DNA of 64,000 nucleotides, taken from assembly GCF_030052815.1 (NCBI RefSeq), contig NC_079501.1:81473979-81537978 (forward strand), read 5' to 3'. The translations under genes were made by a program, and so were the position numbers. Below the pieces are notes generated by a model. It worked only from the letters and a program-made list of their open reading frames with translations. It had not been told where the DNA came from and did not search any database. Shown one piece after another: positions 12,283 to 24,717 of the stretch (positions are counted from its first letter, which is position 1; each line of letters opens with the position of its first letter). The DNA is from Hevea brasiliensis. Taxonomy: Eukaryota; Streptophyta; Magnoliopsida; Malpighiales; Euphorbiaceae.

Positions 12283-12960
12283 TGTTATATATATAATTAT
12301 ATATAATAATAATATTATTATTTAAATAATAAATATTTTAAATATTTAAATTGTTGTATATATTTAATTTGATGTAGAATATTTGGAGAAATATAGAAAA
12401 TAAAAAAATAAAAAAAAGAAATAAATTAAAGGAAGTTTTTTATAGGCAAGTTGTTTTCAAGAAACTATTTTTAGGATAGTAATTTCTATCTAAATGCAAA
12501 AGATTGGATAGAAATTTTATCTCAAGTATACAATGTCTAATAAGAAATCAAATTTACACTTCTTGAGTTGTTGTATCACAAGAACTCAGTCCAGAAAAAT
12601 TATAAAGAAAATTGAAAAATAATATCAAAGTAAGAGAAGGAGGATAGCATTTAGAAATACTTTAAAACATAAAGGATGCTATATATTTATAGGCATCAAT
12701 AAATATCATCAAAAGACACATTATTTTAATTTAAAAGATATGTTTTTTAAATATTACAACTATTTAAAAGAATACGTTTTAAGTAAAAATGGATTAGTTT
12801 CTTATGAAAAAATATGTCCTTTAAAGCCAAAAAAAATATATTGATTCTTAATGAAAAAACCAAAAGATATCTTTCTCCCATTCACATATATTGATATATG
12901 AGAACTAAAAAATATTTTATTATTTAAATAATATTATTATTATATATAATTATATATACA
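12283..12960 (-). mobile_element. Copia-type LTR with long inverted ends, 678 bp
   Basis: The segment begins TGTTATATATATAATTATAT and ends ATAATTATATATACA. About 50 bp at each end are near-perfect inverted repeats of each other, built of AT-rich motifs including TTATTATTTAAATAATA. On the minus strand a TATA-like CCTATAAATATATAGC lies inside (near 12690). The plus-strand right border is followed at once by ATAATCTCCCACTT. That is the reverse complement of a copia polypurine tract and has the same layout as at 49313. It is therefore read as a 3' LTR of a minus-strand copia element whose internal region has decayed. A long MITE is the alternative. Confidence 0.5.
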
Positions 12961-12974
12961 ATAATCTCCCACTT
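12961..12974 (-). other. Putative copia polypurine tract
   Basis: ATAATCTCCCACTT follows the LTR-like segment ending ACA at 12960. Read on the minus strand it is AAGTGGGAGATTAT, the purine-rich primer site expected just upstream of a 3' LTR. It closely resembles the tract of the intact copia element at 49313-49326. Confidence 0.45.
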
Positions 12975-13596
12975 AATATTATTTAAATAATAAAATAATA
13001 TAAGAACAAGAAACTAGAGAAAATTGAGCATAATGTATAACACAAAACTAAAGATAGCCAAGACTGCACCGTTAGAATGAATATCAATATAAAATTCATA
13101 TTTATATTATACATATATTCTTTAGTCTGCAATGACGGCATATTTAATATGGGCGTTGTGCTCTATCCTGTATTGGCAAGTACTCTAAGATTTCACCATT
13201 AATCCATAAAAAAATTCTTTAACTTTTATATTTGCATAGGCAGTCTCATCACGAATATTCACAATCACTCTGTCACTCTACATTAAGCTATGAGAACTGT
13301 TAAGAATAAAATTCAACTTTTTTGTTGTGGAAATCAGTGTACATAGTCAAACATAAGACTTTTTTAAAAAATAGTAACAATAAAAATTTTATTATCACTC
13401 CACTATTTCTTGAGTATAATATGCTAAAAGAATAAAAATTATTTTAAAAACTTAAATTTAAATATATTTAAATTAATTTAGAAGGCTTTTAAGTATAAAT
13501 AAAACTCAATTGCTACTATTATCAATATTAGCATAATTTTTAACTCAAATAGTCATTGTTGTTGTAAATCACCTTCAAACATAAACAATTAAAAAA
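12975..13596. other. AT-rich DNA, no feature assigned
   Basis: If 12283-12960 is a minus-strand 3' LTR, this would be the RNase H end of its pol, but no RNase H motif could be read in any frame. Nothing else was recognised. Confidence 0.35.
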
Positions 13597-14149
13597 AATT
13601 ATTTACCAATGAACTTGTAGTTAATAATATTAAAATTATTTTTAAAATTTAAAAATTGAAAATTTTAATTATAAAAATTAATTGTAACAAAAATATTTGC
13701 TTAAAATGATAATGTTAAACAATTAATTAATCTCTTTGTTCCCTAATGAAAAAATCTCTGCAATTCCATCATGGAGAGGGAAAAAAGAAATGCATTCCCT
13801 AGCAGGCGCTCAAAAATATAACGGAGACTAGAGATAGAGTTAGAAAATTTATTCAATTTAAAAAATATATTATATAAATTAATGTATTATCTAATAAAAA
13901 ATTAACAATGTATATAAATTTTCTCTATGTGAAAAAACAGAGTAAAAATTAAAAAAAAAAAAGTAATTTTATAAAGCAATAAATTCACTATATAATCTTA
14001 AATATTTACAATTGTCTTTGATGAATTTTCATTTGCGGATTATATTGCACGATCGCTTTATTATCAATGCTATTAAAGATGCCTTTCTTATGCAATCAAA
14101 AAATTATTAAATAATTGATCATGCATTCAATTCAACAATCGAATTTACA

Positions 14150-16030
14150 AAGTTTTAAAGCTTCCTTGTAATATAATATTAAAAAGATATTTTATTTTTT
14201 TTATCAATTGACTTAAAATTCTAACTTTTTTTTTATAGTACTTCAACTTTTATCTAATTATTTAAAAAAAAATCAGAGAATCATTAATTTTTATTATTAA
14301 TTTTTAGTGGGTCATTAATTAGTAATTTGGATGAAATTCTCATAATATATACATATATTTTTGAAAATTTTCACAAACTCACCGGCTCAATTGACCTTTT
14401 TCTTTTAAATTCGTCTTTATTAAAAACTAATTTATAAACTTTACTATTGATCAATTGAATTACTTTATTAATATTTCTAAAAAAATACTCTATTAATATT
14501 ATAAGATTTTTTTCAAAATTTTTTTATATAAATAATTAATTTTATTTATATAAAATATAATATATTAATTTATATTTCTCTTTATATTTCTCAGAGCTAT
14601 CATATGCAAATGCAAAGACCCACCACTCCAAAAGCTGACAAGGGTGCTATTGTTATAGTCTACAGAGTCAGTACTTCTGCATGTACACACATAAAGTACG
14701 TATTAAAGTCACAAGTAGATTGGAAAATATTCACCAAAATCTGCACTGTCTCATTATTGTGATTGCAATTTCCTGATGGTTATTTTAATTTTTCTTCTCC
14801 TAAAAAAAAAAAAAAAAAGCTCAATATAATATTAAAAATATATTTTTATTTTTTTTTATCAATTCACTTAAAATTCCAACTTTTTTATAGTACTTCAATT
14901 TTTATATAATCATTTAAAAATAAATGAAAGAATCATTAATTTTTGTTATAAATTTTTTACTGGGTCATTAATTAGTCATTTGGATGAAATTCTCCTAATA
15001 TGTACATATCTTTTTGAAAATTTCCACAAAGTCACTGTCTCAATTGAACTTTTTCTTTAAATCCGCCCTTATTAGAGATTAATTTATGAATTTTACTATT
15101 GATCAATTTAAATATTTTATTAATTTTTTTAAAAAAATAATATTATCAAATTTTTAAAATTTTTATATTATTTTTTATATAAATAATTAATTTTATTTAT
15201 ATAAAATATAATATATTAATTTATATTTTTCTTTATACTTTATTTTTAATTAATAAAATATTTTTCACTTTTAATTAATAAAAAAAACGCAAACTTATTT
15301 TTAAATTTCTCAAAGTTATGATATGCAAATACGAATAGAGATGACAACAGATAAGGTACTTGCGAAAATCATCATATTTGAATCCGAATATTATTAATAT
15401 TATCAAAACTCGAATCCGTCCTAAATCCGTTTAAAATTTATTTTTAACTACTCAAATTCGTCTCAAACCCGATTATTATTATCCGAAAAAAATCTGAATT
15501 CGTTTATTTTATATATTTTAATTAATATTTTATATAAAATAATATTTTAATTAATAATTTATTTTTAAAAATATAATAATTTTATAAAATATTTAAATTC
15601 TATTTTATATAAAATAAAATAAATAAAAATTTAAAAATATTATTATAAAAATATAAAATTCATATTTAATTAAATATTTATATAAATAAATTTAAATAAT
15701 AAATAATCAATATATAAAATTTAAATTTAATTTAAATTCATCATAAATATTATTTTTTAAATTTAAATTTATTTTAAATTTAATTATATAATATTTAAAT
15801 TAATCCTACTAAAATTTAATTAAATTGAATATCATTAAAAATCTGACTCGTTGGCACTCTAAATGCAAAGACTCACCGCTCCAAAAGCTGACAAGGGTGC
15901 TATTGTTATAGTCTATAGCACAGACAAAGTATGCAAAATATGTATAAAAGTCACAAGTGGATTGGAAAATCTTCACTAAAATCTGCACAATGATGGTTAT
16001 TTTAACTTTTCTTCTCCTTTCACCATTTAT
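14150..16030. repeat. Internal duplication inside unit A
   Basis: The block containing CTTCAACTTTTATC, GGGTCATTAATTAGT, GGATGAAATTCTC and CACTCCAAAAGCTGACAAGG occurs twice in unit A (about 14150-14805 and 14818-16030) but once in unit B (23160-23950). The second copy is interrupted by a MITE at 15337-15860. No coding potential was seen. Confidence 0.7.
15337..15860 (-). mobile_element. MITE of the GGCAA-terminal family (524 bp)
   Basis: The left end is AGAGATGACAACAGATAAGG and the right end is CTCGTTGGCACTCT, whose reverse complement AGAGTGCCAACGAG matches the left end as an imperfect terminal inverted repeat. The element interrupts a block that is continuous at 14597-14640 and 23695-23740, so those sites act as empty-site comparisons. 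The interior is AT-rich and non-coding. It aligns in reverse with the copies at 11206 and 40047. Terminal sequence of this kind is typical of a widespread plant non-autonomous DNA transposon family, probably hAT-like. Confidence 0.65.
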
Positions 16031-16464
16031 AAAATTAAAAAAAATTAAATTTAAATTTAAATTTCTCTATAAATAACTCAGTAATTAAAAGAAATATATA
16101 AAGTTTAGATTCATTATAGTGATTAATAAAATGATAAAACATAAATATTTTCTCTCAAAGGTAGAAATATAAAAATAATTTTATAATTATAAAAGTATTA
16201 AAATATATTTATTTAGATAAAATTATTAAACAAATAAAAGTAATTAAAATAGTATTGTAATAAAATTAATAAATTAAAATTCAAAGCCTGTTGATTCTTA
16301 AGATGTTAATCTTAAAAACTTCTCACTAGGAACACAAATATATTACAAATGAAATTAAGTGTGAATGAAATATTTAAATTTTCAAATTTAAGCCAATCAG
16401 AGTAATCTGATTGGTCTTCATATACTTTAAAGGTATAGAGAGTGAAAAGATTTTTAGTTTGAAG

Positions 16465-16799
16465 TCCTATTTGGTAACAGTTTTTAAGGTAACGTTTAGT
16501 GTTTTTACTTTTTTTATTTATATCATTCGGTAGCACAGTATTTATATTAGTATTTAGATAAGGGAGTGGTTCATAAAAAACTACCCTTTTTAGTTTTTAG
16601 AGATTAAAAGAATATTTTCACTAGAGTCAATAATATTATATCAGTGCTTTTACATCTAACTGTTAATCTAACTGCTATTTTTGCTGAACATTTCTGCTTT
16701 AACACCTATATAAATAATTAGCTATCAATAGCTAATATCTATAAGCTAATAGCTAGTAAAACATCTAACAACTATTAGAACAGTTAATATTGAATAGGG
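16465..16799. mobile_element. MITE with CCTATT-GGTAACAG ends, unit A copy
   Basis: The left end is CCTATTTGGTAACAG. The right end is AACAGTTAATATTGAATAGGG, whose reverse complement starts CCCTATTCAATATTAACTG. Near the right end it has the TAGCTATCAATAGCTAATA-type repeats common to hAT-like plant MITEs. It is about 335 bp and non-coding. The corresponding copy in unit B is 24718-25090, so it inserted before the segmental duplication. Confidence 0.55.
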
Positions 16800-16858
16800 T
16801 TTGAGTTTCCCCATTTACCTCTTTATCTCCTACTATATAGCCCATCAACTTAACATAT

Positions 16859-17062
16859 TTACAATGAATAGGTCAGGCCAAAGGAATAAAAGAAAAGGAA
16901 CATCTCCATCTTGGTAGAAGTTGTGAATTTGTTTAAGGCATTAGTGAAAGTGATGTGCCAAAATGATTTCACTTTTGTTTGAAACTTTGCTCTCATAATG
17001 CAATTTTCCAAATTCACACCAATGCCTACATCAATCTGCCTTAAGATGACTTTGGAAAACAA
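16859..17062 (-). other. Short conserved reading frame in repeat block R
   Basis: A 67-residue minus-strand frame includes FSKVILRQIDVGIGVNLENC and FWHITFTNALNKF. A closely similar 92-residue frame exists in the third copy of the block (38490-38768). In the unit B copy an added A near 25311 shifts the frame. I do not recognise the protein and cannot say that it is translated. It may be a gene fragment carried by the repeat, or a chance frame in a conserved repeat. No start context, splice sites or flanking exons were identified. Confidence 0.25.
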
Positions 17063-17329
17063 GTTGCTAGGACCACATTTGGTCTGCCATCTTGCGGACT
17101 TTTCTCAATAGACATAGGTGGAATATCAAAAAGAATAAAACCTAAGAGTTTTGGACTTTTAAACTAGTAACATTGAAATCGTCTTAAAAGTCTCTGAAAT
17201 TTTAAATTTAAATTTTAATTGAAAATAATTATAACAAAAAATATTAAATATAGGATAATATATGAATTTTTTTTAATTATTAATGATGAGAATGAATGTT
17301 TGTCAATCAACTATGTATTTATATAAATC

Positions 17330-17335
<6 letters not shown>

Positions 17336-17381
<46 letters not shown>
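17336..17381. repeat. (TA)n microsatellite in repeat block R
   Basis: A TA run with one internal CA (ATATACATAT). The equivalent in the third copy of the block is at 38921-38956. Unit B has lost it, which shows the run mutates independently in each copy. Confidence 0.9.
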
Positions 17382-17860
17382 TTTAATGAGAACTTGAAAG
17401 TTAAGAAAATAAATTCTTAAATATGCAACTTAATGTTCCTTTCATAATTTTTATTGGTTGATTCATGTTTTTTTGTCAAACAAAAAAAACATATTATAAT
17501 ATTTTTTTTAAATATATTTATTGCAAACTAAATAAAAATTTATTTTTTAAAAGAAAACTTAATTAATTATTCTTAAAAATAAAAAAAATAATGAGATTTG
17601 ACTCGATAGTATTTGAGATTATTTTTTAATATATATATAACCAATTGCTAATATCTAAACAATAATAGATATGAGATTTGAATTCTATAGTTATTTAATT
17701 AGCAATTACCATTAATTTACACCTTATATCTTTATCTATTTACATCAAGAAAGGTTTTAAATATCGCATAGAAAGACTGCCATTTCCATAGCTCAGTTAC
17801 CATTTCTATCTTATATCTATATGTAAAGAGAGCAACACAACATCAATGTTTAAAAATAAT

Positions 17861-18317
17861 AGGTTGGCAATTGTTTCGAACCCGATTCGACTCACTTTGA
17901 ATTCAATTATTTTTTTTAACTCTATCTTGATTTTAATATTATGTGGGACAGGGATAGGGACTAGGACATGGAGAAAGTCTCCCCACCCTGAACTCCGTAA
18001 CCACTCCACACAATAATATATTATATTCTTATTAAAAAATAATTTAATTTTATAAATTTATGTATTTAAATATTATAATTTTAATGAAAAAATATGTATG
18101 TTATTAAGATTATGTTTAAAAGTTATATCTATAATTTATTTTTTAATATATAGAAATTTATATTATATAATGATAAAAAAAATCTTGAGGGGAAATCCGC
18201 ACCTCCCTCCCCTCTCTTCGCAGTGAGATAGTCCCTGCTCCAACTCTGATCTTCTGTGGGGTGGGAAATGGGGGATTGATCCTGTCCTCTCCTCCAACCC
18301 ACCCCTTTGCCATTCCT
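17861..18317. mobile_element. MITE of the GGCAA-terminal family, unit A
   Basis: It begins AGGTTGGCAATTGTTTCG and ends CCCCTTTGCCATTCCT, imperfect terminal inverted repeats around a GGCAA core. The flanks AAAATAAT and AAAATATA resemble an 8-bp target duplication as expected for hAT-type insertion. The interior has GC-rich end segments (GGGACAGGGATAGGGACTAG, GGGTGGGAAATGGGGG) and an AT-rich centre. It is non-coding; the frame 17806-18009 crosses its border and is not a gene. The unit B copy is 26072-26536. Confidence 0.65.
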
Positions 18318-18466
18318 AAAATATAATTACTAAGTAGTAATAACCTTTAACTTAATGGAACATAAGTTATCTCTAAAACTATAAGATCTCAAATTCGAAT
18401 TCCAATTGCTTGCATCATAATTTAATTTTAAATATGCTGGGTCCAATTTAATTAATTGGTTCGAAA

Positions 18467-19731
18467 TATTAAATTACATTGCTCAATTAATATGGCCTAA
18501 CCCATAGCTCAGGCTAGTAGAAGATCAATAGTAAGAAAGCATTAATTAATTTAAAGCTGGATCAGTTAAAATAATTACCTAAATCAATAGGTAGTCATTT
18601 TAATTAAAGCAATTGTCAGATAATAGGCACTACGTGGTGGTTATCCTAAAGATAAGCTAAGGTAATCATGGGTGGTTATTCAAAAGATCAAATAATGGAG
18701 AGAGTCGTTACATTTGTGTATAGAATATTGCAAGTGGTTGGGTGTTTGCAGCTAATGGAGATAGTGGTGCAAAAAAGGTGGACAAGTATCTAAAGATAAA
18801 ATCACATATTTTTCTTTGGAAAACTTAATGCAACAACTAAATCAAGGTGTAGAAGGCTGATGCTAAGGGTTCAAAGCTGATGCAATTAATTATTTCCTAG
18901 TGTAGTAGACTTGGCCACCAGACAAACCTGAAGTAGCAACTTGGTCACCAATTAAAATTTCTCTATAAATAGAGATGCTAGGCTTCATTTTAAAGGACCA
19001 ACAACAACTATCAATAGTAGACAGACACAATGCCTTAATCTAATTTTCTCTAGTTCAGCTCTTTCTTTACATTTAAGCCAGTATTTAATGTTTCAGTCTA
19101 ACATCAATTCAATTCAACCTTGTTAATTTTCAATACTAGCATCTAGTTTACATTTCTTTTTTTCAAATATTTACATTTAAGCAATCAAGCTATTCAATTT
19201 TTGATCAATTTACAGCTTTTCTGTTCACATTTCAATTCGTACGAATTTGCTTTTAATTTTAATGCCAGTTTGTATTATTTGCACAAATCTGTATTTCAAT
19301 AATCAATCTTTTTAATTTTCAAAGCTCAATTTACATTTTTTGCAAATGATTTCATTTTCAAGCAAATCAATCTTTTAATTTCTCAAAGCTTTTATTCACA
19401 CACTTTGCACATATTTATATTTTCTCAGCCATCAATTTACTTTTTTGATGAAAAGCAAAAATTTACCTTTTCTACATAGATTTAATTTTGGAAGCAATCA
19501 TCCATGAACAATCTTTACTTTTCAAGTATAACATTTACTTTTTCATGCACAGGCGATCTTTTAATTTTCTAGTAGCCAATCCCATTTCCTCAAATTTCAC
19601 AAAGTTGACACAAGTAGAGAACCTGACCAAATGTATCTTAATGGAGTCAAGGTACTCAAGGAAAACTTCAGTCCTTTGTTTCCCACTAATCATTTAGATT
19701 GGAAGTAAGAACAACACACCTACATTTTACA
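18467..19731 (+). mobile_element. 5' LTR of a decayed Tat-like element, unit A
   Basis: It opens TATTAAATTACATTGCTCAA (the initial TG is degraded) and closes ...ACATTTTACA. It is followed by ATTGGCATCTTAACATCC, a degraded version of the TGGCGCC-type primer site. A TATA box lies in CTCTATAAATAGAGATG at about 18962. Downstream are T-rich strings with repeated CAATTTACATTT words. Related LTRs are at 26686-27948 and 33543-34629. The left border is fixed by the third copy, which lies in unrelated DNA and starts being similar at this point. The frame 19488-19697 is inside the LTR and is not a gene. Confidence 0.65.
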
Positions 19732-20639
19732 ATTGGCATCTTAACATCCTTGGCACACCCACAATCCAACACACATGTGAGGAAAAGGCCATGCTTGCTT
19801 TTGACACTCTTAAATTGAGAAAATAATTTAGCATGGAAATAGTTTTTGGCATGCTCAGTGAGACATATTTCTACTTTCTCACTTTTAGTTCACAATTGTC
19901 ACACAAAAGTTTTGGACATCATGCCTAAAACAAGGATTTATTATGAAAAAGAAGTTGCAAGGTTCAACCCTAATGGAGTGGCTTGAACTCAGTAAATAAT
20001 AAGCACAAGACACCGAGTCACCTTCAGCACAAGAGGTGGTTCCAATTACATTCAATATATAAAGCATTAGTGCTCAAATTGCTCAACAAGTGACTAATCA
20101 AATTGTGGCTAGTATCAAAGCTACTTTTGAGACTAGCTTTAAGACACTGTCTGTTCAGCTAGAATGGATTCATTGAAGGTCTATGAGAAATCTACTTACA
20201 GCTAGATAGCTTAGGAGGCAACGATGATGTTAGGTAGTCATGCAGTGACTGACCAACTAGAGTCCAATAAGGTGTAAAGGACATTATCCCAGGCAAAGCA
20301 ATGCTACCAACCGCCTCAAAGGAGAGAAACAACTCTAATGGCTATTCCTACAAAAGCAATAAGGTTATTCAAAGGCCAATAGGGAGGTAACTTCTATGTT
20401 ATTTCCAATCATGCCACTCACTTACATGTATGTAATGCTACAAATGTAAATACTGTTTTGGATAGGGCAGCGAATAATGTGGATAATGCTGGGATTAATT
20501 ATGTAGCACCACTACCACCTATGCATGCAGCCATGCTACATCACCCCTAACCTCATGTTGATCATGAAGCCCTTAGGACAGTTGTTGAAGAGTTGTATGG
20601 ACTTGGTTTTCATCAAATAGGTCAGCTTAAGTTTCATAC

Positions 20640-21726
20640 CCTATCCAAACTTGGTGGATAGGAATAATCCCTTTCCTAGGGGTTATTAAATACATGATTT
20701 CACTTTGTTCTCAGGAAATGGTTTATAGTCTACTTTAGAATATATTGGTAGGTTTAATGCGCAATGAGGTGAGCTTGCTAATTATGAAAATTTTGACATG
20801 TTTAAATTAAGATTGTTTCCCAATTCCCTAACTACAATTGCTTTTTCTCAGTATGTTTCATTACCTAGAGATTCTATATACACTTGGCAAGACATGGAGC
20901 ACTTATTTCACACAGTTTATAAAATTGAACATGGAGTGTCTATTGTTGAGTCATCTAAAATTTACCAAAGGCTAAAAGAATATGTAGATCCATACATATT
21001 TAAGTTTAAGAATATATGCAACAAATGCAAAGTATTTTTGCTTGAATGTGAGTTTGTCAAATTAGCCCAAGGTGGTTTAGACATTAAGCTCGGGTATGGA
21101 GTTTAAAGATTTCTTTAAGCTTTCTGTAAAAGTGGTAGGCTATGAAGCGCAACTCAGGGAAGAAAATCAAAAAAGGGAAAACTTCCATAGATACCTGTTG
21201 TCAAGAAACTTTTTCATGAAGATGGTATTGTTGATTTTATTAATATAGATAGTTGTGTTTATCCTATTTTATTTAAACTAGCAAAACCTTCAGAACCATG
21301 GAGAAAAGCCTTCTCTAACCCTCTATCGCCCCAATAACAATATTCTTTTGACATAACAAGGGCAAAAGAGATTTTTTATTTTCTCTTGTTGGAAAAATTA
21401 CTGACTTTTCCACAAGGACACAAGATGTCATCTAAAGAAGAGGTGAAGGGCAAGGAGTACTACAAGTACCATGATGTTTAGACTCATCAAACCAATTACT
21501 ACTGGGCATTCAAGAATTGGACCCAGAACAAGATCAACGAAGGTATTCTTAAGTTCCTAGAAAAAAATGAGACATAAATGCAGATTAATGAGGATCTGTT
21601 TCCACTAGTGGCAAACATCAATGCCACTAGTGTTGATCTAAAGGAACTACTAGAGGGAAGAAAAACTGGGAATAAAACACGAGAAAATCTTCGCACAAAG
21701 CTAAAATGGGCTTGGGTTCCAAAGTA
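20640..21726 (+). pseudogene. Gag remnant of a Tat-like Ty3/gypsy element, unit A
   Basis: The retrotransposon-gag-like core is readable at 20798-21106, starting MFKLRLFPNSLTTIAF. It continues with the DSIYTWQDMEHLFHT and SKIYQRLKEYVDPYIFKFK segments typical of the plant Ty3/gypsy gag domain, and KCKVFLLECEFVKLAQGGLD. Upstream similarity begins near 20640 but is broken by stops. Downstream, around 21440-21540, a zinc-knuckle-like KYHDV...THQTNYYWAFKN segment survives in another frame, and CysHis spacing is incomplete. In an active element gag would form the particle that packages retroelement RNA in the cytoplasm. This one cannot encode a full protein. The related copy in unit B is at 28860-29930. 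No protease or reverse transcriptase follows. Confidence 0.6.
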
Positions 21727-21989
21727 ATAGATTTATAACCTTCCTGACAGACAACGGATGAGACCAACAAAGCTACACCTATGAGGTAGATCAAAGGACT
21801 TGGCGGTTAAAAGCCAAATGAAACCAAAAAAAAAAAAAGAGTTTGGTTTGTGGTACTAGTTAGAGATACCGCTACTGGTGAATGGAGTCTAGTTTGACAT
21901 AAGAAATCTCCTAAGCCATTGACCATGACATAGAAAATGAGGTTACAATGGCTAAAAGCTAAAAAACACCACAAAAAGGAATTCACCAC

Positions 21990-22198
21990 TAATAAAAGAG
22001 TACAAGAAAAGTTTTATGAAAGGTGAGTTGGTTTGGAAGGTCATCTTACCTCTAGGGACAAAAGACAGAGAATGAGGAAAATAGTCATCCAAATGGGAGG
22101 GACCATTCAAGGTGCACACAGTTCCAAAGCATGATGCATACCAACTAGCTAGCTTAAATGCAGTCCCACACAAGAAGTGCATCAATGAACGCTACCTT
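21990..22198 (+). pseudogene. Integrase C-terminal remnant, unit A
   Basis: A plus-strand frame reads FMKGELVWKVILPLGTKD, then KWEGPF(K)VHTVPKHDAYQLASL and CINERYL. This GDLVWK...GKW...WEGPY-type segment is the C-terminal tail of Ty3/gypsy integrases of the Tat/Athila kind. It lies only about 270 bp after the end of the gag remnant, so protease, reverse transcriptase, RNase H and the integrase core are all missing. The minus-strand frame 21952-22185 is a shadow of this. Unit A diverges from unit B just after this point. Confidence 0.55.
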
Positions 22199-24717
22199 TG
22201 TCGACACCATATTTTGGCCGATCCCCGATAAGTCAAACAAAGCATGCAGAAGAGCTTTATAGATTGTTGGAAACCTGCTGAAGATAGTTATAGGCAAGGT
22301 GAAGCAAGTGACAGTGATATAGCAAAGGGCTTAGCCCTATTCATCAGCTCACAATCACAAGCAAAGGCTCAGCCTCGATCATTAAGTCTCATCATGTCTC
22401 AAAAACCAAAAATATGAGTGTCCAAATCATTAGCAAGATTTTGAGTTGAAGAAAGGTTATAAGTGTATCAGATAGAAACCTCAGAAAAATCAGTACAAAA
22501 GCCATAGCTCCATTAAAGAAAGATAAATTATTTACCAATGAACTTTAAGTTAAAAATATTAAAATTATTTTTAAAATCTCAAAATTTAAAATTTTAATTA
22601 TAAAAATTAATTATAACAATAATATTTGCTTAAAATGATAATGTTAAACAATTAATTAATTAATAAATCTCCTTGCTCCCTAATGAAAAAATCTTTGCAA
22701 TTCCATCATGGGAAAGGGAAAAAAGAAATGCATTCCCTAGAAGGAGCTCAAAATTATATCGGAGACTAGAGATAGAGTTAGAAAATTAAGTCAATGAATA
22801 AAAAATTTTATTTTATTCAATTTAAAAAATATATTATATAAATTAATGAATTATCTAATAAAAAAAAATAACAATGTATGTAAATTTTCTGTATGTGAAA
22901 AAACAGAGTAAATATTAAAGAAAAGTAATTTTATAGAGCAACAAATTCTCTATATAATCTTAAATATTTACAATTCTTCTTGATGAATTTTCATTTTCTG
23001 ATTATATTGCATGATCACTTTATTATCAATGCTATCAAAGATGTCTTTCTTATGCAATCAAAAAATTATTAAATAATTGATCATGCATTCAATTCAACAA
23101 TCAATTTACAAAATTTTAATTATATATAAAAAAAAAAGCTCTTTTGCCCTTTACAGTTACAATAGTTTTAAAGCTTCCTTGGAATATCATTTTAAAAAGA
23201 TATATATTTTTTTATCAATTGACTTAAAATTCTAACTTTTTTTTATAGTAATTCAACTTTTATCTAATTATTTAAAAAAAATAAAGAATCATTAATTTTT
23301 ATTATTAATTTTTTTGTGGGTCATTAATTAGTAATTTGGATGAAATTCTCATAATATATACATCTATTTTTGAAAATTTTCACAAACTCACCGGCTCAAT
23401 TGACCTTTTTTTTTTTAATTCGCTTTTATTAGAGATTAATTTATGAATTTTACCATTGATCAATTTAAATGCTCCATTAATATTCCTACAAAATATACTC
23501 TATTAATATTATAAGTTTTTTTAAAAATTTTTATATTATTTTTTATATAAATAATTAATTTTATTTATATAAAATATAATATATTAATTTATATTTCTCT
23601 TTATACTTTATTTTTAATTAATAAAATATCTTTTAACTTTAATTAAAAAAAAAAGAAAAAAAAACACAAACTTGTTTGTAAATTTCTCAGAGCTATCATC
23701 TGCATATGCAAAGACCCACCACTCCAAAAGCTGACAAGGGTGCTATTGTTATAACCTGTAGGGTCATAAATGGAATGGAAAATCTGTATGTAAATAAATT
23801 TCAATTAGAGTCAGTACTTCTGTATGTACAGACATAAAGTCGGCAAAATATGTATAAAAGTCACAAGTGGATTGGAAAATCTTCACTAATATCTGCACGA
23901 TATCATTATTGTGATTGCAATTTCCTGATGGTCATTTTAATTTTTCCTTTGCTTTCACCATTTCTCTATTTTTCAGAATATAAAAATAAAAAAATTTTAA
24001 TTTTAATTTTTTATTTATTTATTTATTTTAAAATTTATCACTTTAAAACAATTAAATAATCCTGTAATTAAAAGAAATAAAATCATTTTTTAATAACCCA
24101 CTAATTATTATTTAATTCTTTACTTTTACCAAAAAATAATTATTTTATTTTTCTATTTTTAATAATAATAATAATAATTTTTTATATATAAAATGCAAAA
24201 ATAATAAGATATTCTAATTGAAATTTATTTATTTATTTAAACACTGTATAAAAAATTTCAGATAATAATATATAGTAAAATCTATGAAAATTGAAATTTC
24301 TTATGCTTTTTTAATTAATAAAGTATAGTAAAATGATGTTAGAAAGTATGGTTAAAGTTTAGATTTATTGTAGTTATTACTAAAATGATAAAACATAAAT
24401 ATTTTCTCTCAAAGGTAGAAATATAAAAATGATTTTATAATTATAAAAGTATTAAAATATATTTATATAGATAAAATTATTAAACAAATAAAAGTAATTA
24501 AAATAGTATTGTAATAAAATTAATAAATTAAAATTCAAAACCTCATGATTCTTAACATGTTAATCTTAAAACTTCTCACTAGGAACACAAATGTATGACA
24601 AACCAAATTAAGTGTGAATGAAATATTTAAATTTCAAATTTAAGCCAATCAAGAGTAGTATGATTGGTCTTCCATACCTTAAAGGTATAGTTAGTGGAAA
24701 ATTTTTAAGTTTAAGGT

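Larger units (their letters stand above)
16820..17835. repeat. Repeat block R, copy 1 (unit A)
   Basis: A ~1 kb block present three times in the window: here, at about 25170-26045 in unit B, and at about 38538-39500 outside the duplication. The best-preserved part is GAAAGTGATGTGCCAAAATG through CATTCATAATGCAATTTTCC-like sequence (16930-17040). The block ends with AGCAATTACCATTAATTT and a TATATCTTTATCTATTTAC motif. It carries a (TA)n run at 17336-17381. The reading frame inside is listed separately. Confidence 0.75.
13597..22524. repeat. Segmental tandem duplication, unit A (~8.9 kb)
   Basis: This unit is followed directly by unit B (22525-30912), which repeats it in the same order and orientation. 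Both begin AATTATTTACCAATGAACTT. Both contain, in order, the CCATCATGG...GCATTCCCTAG block, the CACTCCAAAAGCTGACAAGG block, a CCTATTtGGTAAC MITE, a short conserved reading frame, a GGCAA MITE, and the first part of a Tat-like retroelement. Unit A alone has an extra internal repeat (14150-16030) with a MITE in it. The units have diverged by many small indels and substitutions. Confidence 0.8.

Noticed and set aside
21952..22185. Minus-strand frame also present at 30181-30420
   Set aside because: Its conservation is explained by the opposite-strand integrase tail, which matches the gypsy family.
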